From the NCBI GenBank assembly GCA_031283905.1, contig JAITAW010000162.1, forward strand, positions 1-27,481: a DNA stretch of 27,481 nt, written 5' to 3'. This DNA is from Treponema sp. GTDB lineage: Bacteria; Spirochaetota; Spirochaetia; Treponematales; Breznakiellaceae. This document shows, piece after piece, positions 24,201-27,481 of this stretch. The notes under the pieces are model-generated. The model searched no databases, was not told the DNA's origin, and saw nothing but the letters and a program-made list of their open reading frames with translations. Both the position numbers and the translations under genes were made by a program. The number at the start of each line of letters is the position of its first letter. Position 1 is the first letter of the stretch.

Positions 24201-25070
24201 GTGCTTGGTTACAGACACGCCTTTCATGCGGGCGGCGGCGCGGACGTTCTAAAACACACGATGCTTGTGTTTTGCCTCAAATACCTTTGCCAAAAAGAAA
24301 AGGCGTTCCTCTATATCGACACCCATGCGGGAGCAGGTTCCTATGATCTTGCCGGCGGGTATGCGGAACAAAACAAGGAGTGGAAAACAGGCGTTGCAAA
24401 ACTTATGGAAAAAGCCGGAAAAATAACACAATCTGAAACGCCTTCGGTGATCAACGACTATCTCTCGTATACAAAAACCGCCGCCGCTTATCCCGGTTCT
24501 CCGGCTTTGGCGCGGAAAATCCTGCGCCCCCGCGACAGAATCGTCTGCTATGAAAAGCACCCGGCGGATTTTCTTCTTTTGAGCGAATTGCTGTCTCACG
24601 ATTGCGGGGCCGAGGCGAGAAACGCCGATGGATTTGAAGGACTCAAATCCTTGCTGCCGCCGCCTTCAAGACGCTCATGCGTGTTGATTGACCCCTCGTA
24701 TGAGATGCGGGATGATTATGAAAAAACCGCTTCCGCCGTTATGGAGGCGCTTAGGCGTTTTCCAACAGGGCTGTACCTTGTGTGGTACCCGCTTCTTGTT
24801 CTGAACGGCGCGGGTGAAACGCTTAGAGACGCTCTTATGGCAATGTATAGCGGGAACCGGTGTTGCGCGGAACTCATTACCGGAGACAAGCGGCGGGAGA
24901 TCGGAACAAAGCGCGGCGGCTTGTATGGAAGCGGACTTGTCATCTATAATCCGCCGTGGACATTGAAAGCCGCTTTGGAAGAAACGCTGCCTTTTCTGGC
25001 TGACTGCGTCAGCGCGGAGCATTGCGGCTACGGCTGCCAATGGATTGACCTGCGCAGCCCCGCGCAGTGA
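24201..25070 (+). CDS. rlmJ: 23S rRNA (adenine2030-N6)-methyltransferase RlmJ
   Basis: A 289-residue SAM-dependent methyltransferase. The GTG start gives LGYRHAFHAGGGADVLKHTM, the exact family opening (LSYRHSFHAGNHADVLKH in E. coli). The SAM-binding region is FLYIDTHAGAGSYDL and the catalytic motif is IDPSYEMRDDYE (motif IV DPPFE in most homologues, so Pro to Ser here). The C-terminal GLYGSGLVIYNPPWTL is also conserved. It methylates A2030 of 23S rRNA. No Shine-Dalgarno precedes the GTG, and TACACT lies 6 nt upstream, suggesting a leaderless start. It follows the repeat and pseudogene island and converges with the ABC exporter gene. Confidence 0.93.
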   Translation: MLGYRHAFHAGGGADVLKHTMLVFCLKYLCQKEKAFLYIDTHAGAGSYDLAGGYAEQNKEWKTGVAKLMEKAGKITQSETPSVINDYLSYTKTAAAYPGSPALARKILRPRDRIVCYEKHPADFLLLSELLSHDCGAEARNADGFEGLKSLLPPPSRRSCVLIDPSYEMRDDYEKTASAVMEALRRFPTGLYLVWYPLLVLNGAGETLRDALMAMYSGNRCCAELITGDKRREIGTKRGGLYGSGLVIYNPPWTLKAALEETLPFLADCVSAEHCGYGCQWIDLRSPAQ

Positions 25071-25085
25071 ACGCGCTCCGGCATA

Positions 25086-27239
25086 TTACGCCGTATATTG
25101 CAGCCTGTACAACTGCGCGTATACCCCGTCTTTTTTGATAAGCTCATCATGTGTGCCTTGTTCCGCGATACTGCCGTTTGAAAGCACGAGGATGCGATCA
25201 GCGTGGCGTATGGTGGAAAGCCGGTGCGCGATGACAATGGAGGTTCTGCCCGCAAGCGTCCGCGCCATACCGGCTTGAATGGCGCGTTCGGTTTCCGTAT
25301 CAATGGAACTCGTGGCTTCGTCCAGTACAACGACGGATGGATTATGGGCGATGACCCGCGCAAAACTGATAAGCTGCCTTTGCCCGGAAGAAATATTGGC
25401 GGCGCCTTCGGAAAGCGTCGTATTGTATCCATCCGGCAATGTACGGATGAATGCGTCCGCGCAGACCGCGCACGCCGCTTCCCGCACCTCATCATCACTC
25501 ATGGCAAGCCCCAGTCTGATATTGTCCGCAACCGTACCGGAAAACAAGAACACATCCTGCAAGACAGGCAGCACGCGGGAACGAAGCTCGTCAAGCGGAA
25601 TGTCCTTGACCGGAACGCCGTCAAGAAGAATAACGCCGCTGTCAATATCCCATAGACGGGTCAGAAGGTTTGTAACGGTGGTTTTGCCTGCGCCCGTATA
25701 GCCCACAATAGCAACCATCTCGCCGGGGTTTACGGCAAACGTAAGCCCTTTCAGAACTTCCTCGCCCTGTTTGTAAGAAAACCATACGTTTTCAAATGCA
25801 ACGCCGGCGATAGTACCGGCGGAAACGCCGTTGGCGGCGCCCGCTTTTCCCTTTGTTATATGATGAGTCCCGGCATCGGGAATGGCTTCATCCGTGTCGA
25901 GCAGCGTGAACACCCGCTCGCCGCCTGCCATTGCGGACTGGAGCAGCGTGAACTTTTCCGCAATATCGGTAACGGGATTGTAAAACATACTCACAAGGCT
26001 GATGAAGGCGATAAGGACGCCCAGTGAAAGCGACAGGTTAAGGATAAAAATCCCGCCCATAACAATGACAACCGCGGTAGTAGCGATGGAAAACCACTCG
26101 ACAACCGGACGGAATGTCGCGTATACATACATTTCTCCAAGGTTTGCCTGCAAAAGCTCGTTATTGCGTTCGGCCATATCCTCGCCGCTCTTCTTTTCCG
26201 CGGCGAAAAGCTGAACCACTTGTACGCCGGAAAGCCGCTCGGACAAGTAGGCGGTTACCAGAGAAGAAGCCGTACGCTGCCTTCGGAAAGCATCCCGCGC
26301 CCTCACCCGCGCCCATGCGGTTATCGCAATCACCGGCGGTATCAGCACGATTACAAACAGCGCAAGCTTCGCGGACAGCAGGAACAACGTGATGAGCGAT
26401 CCGATCATAATCGAGAAATCTTTGAGAAAGGCGGAAAGCGCATCGGTAAAAAATTGGTTGATCGTTTCAACATCGCCCGTCAAGCGGGTAACAATGCGCC
26501 CCACCGGATGACGGGAGAGGAACGCGCTTGACTGTCCGGCGGTTTTTTTGAAGAGCGCCAGCCGTATGTCCTTCATTATCCGCTGCCCTACGAGGGTTGT
26601 GGACCATATTTGAATAAAGGTGAATGCAAAAACAAGAATCAGCAGCGCAAGCACGATGACGACCGTACGGATAATAAAAGAAATGTCCCCCGCCCTCACC
26701 GCCGCTTTTTCCCGCATTGAGAGAGACGCGAGATCTTTTTCACGTATCGCCGCTTTGCCGTTTTCTGTTATAAAAAGGTCTTGTCTGTCCTGAATGACGG
26801 CCGCCGCCGCCGGATAAGAAGACGCGGCGTAATGAAACGCATACCACAACTCCGTTTCCAGAACGCCGGATTCCCTCAGTTCTTTTTCTACGTCAGCCCG
26901 CATTTTCGTGTTCTGATTTTGTAACACAAAGAACATGGAACCGATTTGTATGGCGCTTTTAGCGTTTTTGAACTCCGCAAGGGTATTTCGCGCTTCCGGA
27001 GACAGGTTGCCGCCGCCGCTTTTCTCACAAGAAAAAGCGATGAAACGGGCGAGAATGGCGTTGTCTATAACCCTCTGCTGCAAGACAGGAATGAGCAGTT
27101 CTCCTACGGTTGACGCGAGAAGCGCGACAATAATAAGCGCGGTCAGCCCGCGATATGGTTTGAGATAAGAGAGCAGGCGGGTAAAAATGACGCCGTCGTA
27201 CTTTTTCACAATATCATCGGTCTCAAAATAGCCGGACAT
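25086..27239 (-). CDS. ABC exporter, fused membrane and ATPase domains
   Basis: With the ATG at 27239 it is a 717-residue half-transporter of the MsbA/LmrA type; 12 extra residues would come from an upstream ATG at 27275. TM1 is near residues 32-52, and TM2 only begins near 192. Between them lies a polar insertion of about 140 residues, far longer than the usual short loop and probably periplasmic. Four further TM segments follow. The ATPase has Walker A GYTGAGKTT, signature ISSGQ (from LSGGQ), Walker B VVVLDEATSSID and H-loop IAHRLSTI. Substrate is unknown. TATACT lies 7 nt before the ATG with TTGCTT 17 nt further up and no SD, so the transcript may be leaderless. Confidence 0.9.
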   Translation of the reverse strand: MSGYFETDDIVKKYDGVIFTRLLSYLKPYRGLTALIIVALLASTVGELLIPVLQQRVIDNAILARFIAFSCEKSGGGNLSPEARNTLAEFKNAKSAIQIGSMFFVLQNQNTKMRADVEKELRESGVLETELWYAFHYAASSYPAAAAVIQDRQDLFITENGKAAIREKDLASLSMREKAAVRAGDISFIIRTVVIVLALLILVFAFTFIQIWSTTLVGQRIMKDIRLALFKKTAGQSSAFLSRHPVGRIVTRLTGDVETINQFFTDALSAFLKDFSIMIGSLITLFLLSAKLALFVIVLIPPVIAITAWARVRARDAFRRQRTASSLVTAYLSERLSGVQVVQLFAAEKKSGEDMAERNNELLQANLGEMYVYATFRPVVEWFSIATTAVVIVMGGIFILNLSLSLGVLIAFISLVSMFYNPVTDIAEKFTLLQSAMAGGERVFTLLDTDEAIPDAGTHHITKGKAGAANGVSAGTIAGVAFENVWFSYKQGEEVLKGLTFAVNPGEMVAIVGYTGAGKTTVTNLLTRLWDIDSGVILLDGVPVKDIPLDELRSRVLPVLQDVFLFSGTVADNIRLGLAMSDDEVREAACAVCADAFIRTLPDGYNTTLSEGAANISSGQRQLISFARVIAHNPSVVVLDEATSSIDTETERAIQAGMARTLAGRTSIVIAHRLSTIRHADRILVLSNGSIAEQGTHDELIKKDGVYAQLYRLQYTA

Positions 27240-27284
27240 AGGAGAAAGTATATAGTGTTTTGGGAAAGGAAGCAAGGCGGAGTT

Positions 27285-27306
27285 GACGCCGGATGCCGCC
27301 GGCGTC
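27285..27306. other. GC-rich hairpin between two minus-strand genes
   Basis: GACGCCGG (27285-27292) pairs perfectly with CCGGCGTC (27299-27306) over a 6-nt loop. It is just after the stop of the ADP-ribosylglycohydrolase-like gene and may reduce read-through into the exporter gene. There is no T-run. Confidence 0.4.
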
Positions 27307-27311
27307 AGAAA

Positions 27312-27481
27312 TTATTTCCGGTACTTAGCCGAAAAGGGCATGATCACATCTTTCATTAAATTGGGTCCCAGAATAACCGAAACAAAGCCGGTAATATCTT
27401 CGGGGATTTCTCCGTAAAAGGCCTCCGCAATACCGCCCGCAATACACGCGATGGTGTCGCTGTCGCCGCCAATCGACACGG
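27312..27481 (-). CDS. ADP-ribosylglycohydrolase family protein, C-terminal end only
   Basis: The - strand frame ending at 27312-27314 encodes the last 55 residues of a longer protein. VSIGGDSDTIACIAGGIAEA contains the G-G-D-(S/T)-D-T motif that binds the metal ions of ADP-ribosylglycohydrolases, followed by the family segment AFYGEIPEDI. The bulk of the gene lies beyond the window. The family removes ADP-ribose from proteins or hydrolyses related compounds; the exact substrate is unknown. Confidence 0.8.
   Translation of the reverse strand, partial: VSIGGDSDTIACIAGGIAEAFYGEIPEDITGFVSVILGPNLMKDVIMPFSAKYRK

Noticed and set aside
1..27481. tRNA, rRNA or known riboswitch genes
   Set aside because: I saw no cloverleaf with conserved T-loop, no rRNA-like stretch and no riboswitch core I can name, apart from the undecided leader at 9771.

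Overview
The window looks like a chromosomal segment of a spirochaete, most likely a Treponema-group organism (possibly a termite-gut type). The inference rests on gene content: archaeal/vacuolar-type ATPase subunits B and D, two tandem FlaA flagellar sheath proteins next to fructose-bisphosphate aldolase, CheR/CheB, and an Lpt transport cluster behind CTP synthase. Species assignment is not possible from the sequence alone.

Layout. (1) 1-2560 is a decayed accessory region. A frameshifted IS5-family transposase remnant (1 to about 570, + strand) abuts a truncated adenine-specific DNA methyltransferase (mod) on the - strand. Behind mod lie a broken DUF4338 (DruA-like) gene and a broken HerA-like ATPase gene. 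The three - strand genes overlapped in the order HerA, DUF4338, Mod, which looks like a dead phage-defence operon. (2) 2560-3366 is a gene-poor stretch with a strong hairpin. (3) 3367-5876 carries V-type ATPase B and D plus a universal stress protein, without subunits A, I and K nearby. (4) 6000-9674 carries class II aldolase on - and, divergently, a membrane-anchored periplasmic-binding-like protein and two flaA genes with a consensus promoter. (5) 9771-12966 is an ECF vitamin-type transporter (S component UPF0397, double ATPase, EcfT). (6) 13207-16291 holds an M23 peptidase, bactofilin, a YaaR/DUF327 protein and a RicT/YaaT (PSP1) protein. (7) 16288-18335 holds cheR-cheB on -, divergent from pyrG-lptC-lptA-lptB (18489-22405). 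(8) 22406-24200 is a 1.8 kb island of repeats and gene remnants: two copies of a 22-nt-periodic CGGGAG array, a frameshifted gene with a WGPLVSALIP-type end, and an ISNCY-like transposase remnant. (9) 24201-27481 holds rlmJ, a large ABC exporter and the end of an ADP-ribosylglycohydrolase.

The most unusual signals are the dead HerA-DUF4338-Mod operon, the duplicated 22-nt-periodic array, and promoters whose -10 box lies only 6-9 nt before start codons that lack a Shine-Dalgarno sequence (cheR, pyrG, probably the ABC exporter and rlmJ), which suggests leaderless transcripts. Core genes are intact while the two accessory islands are full of frameshifts, so the damage is unlikely to be general sequencing error.
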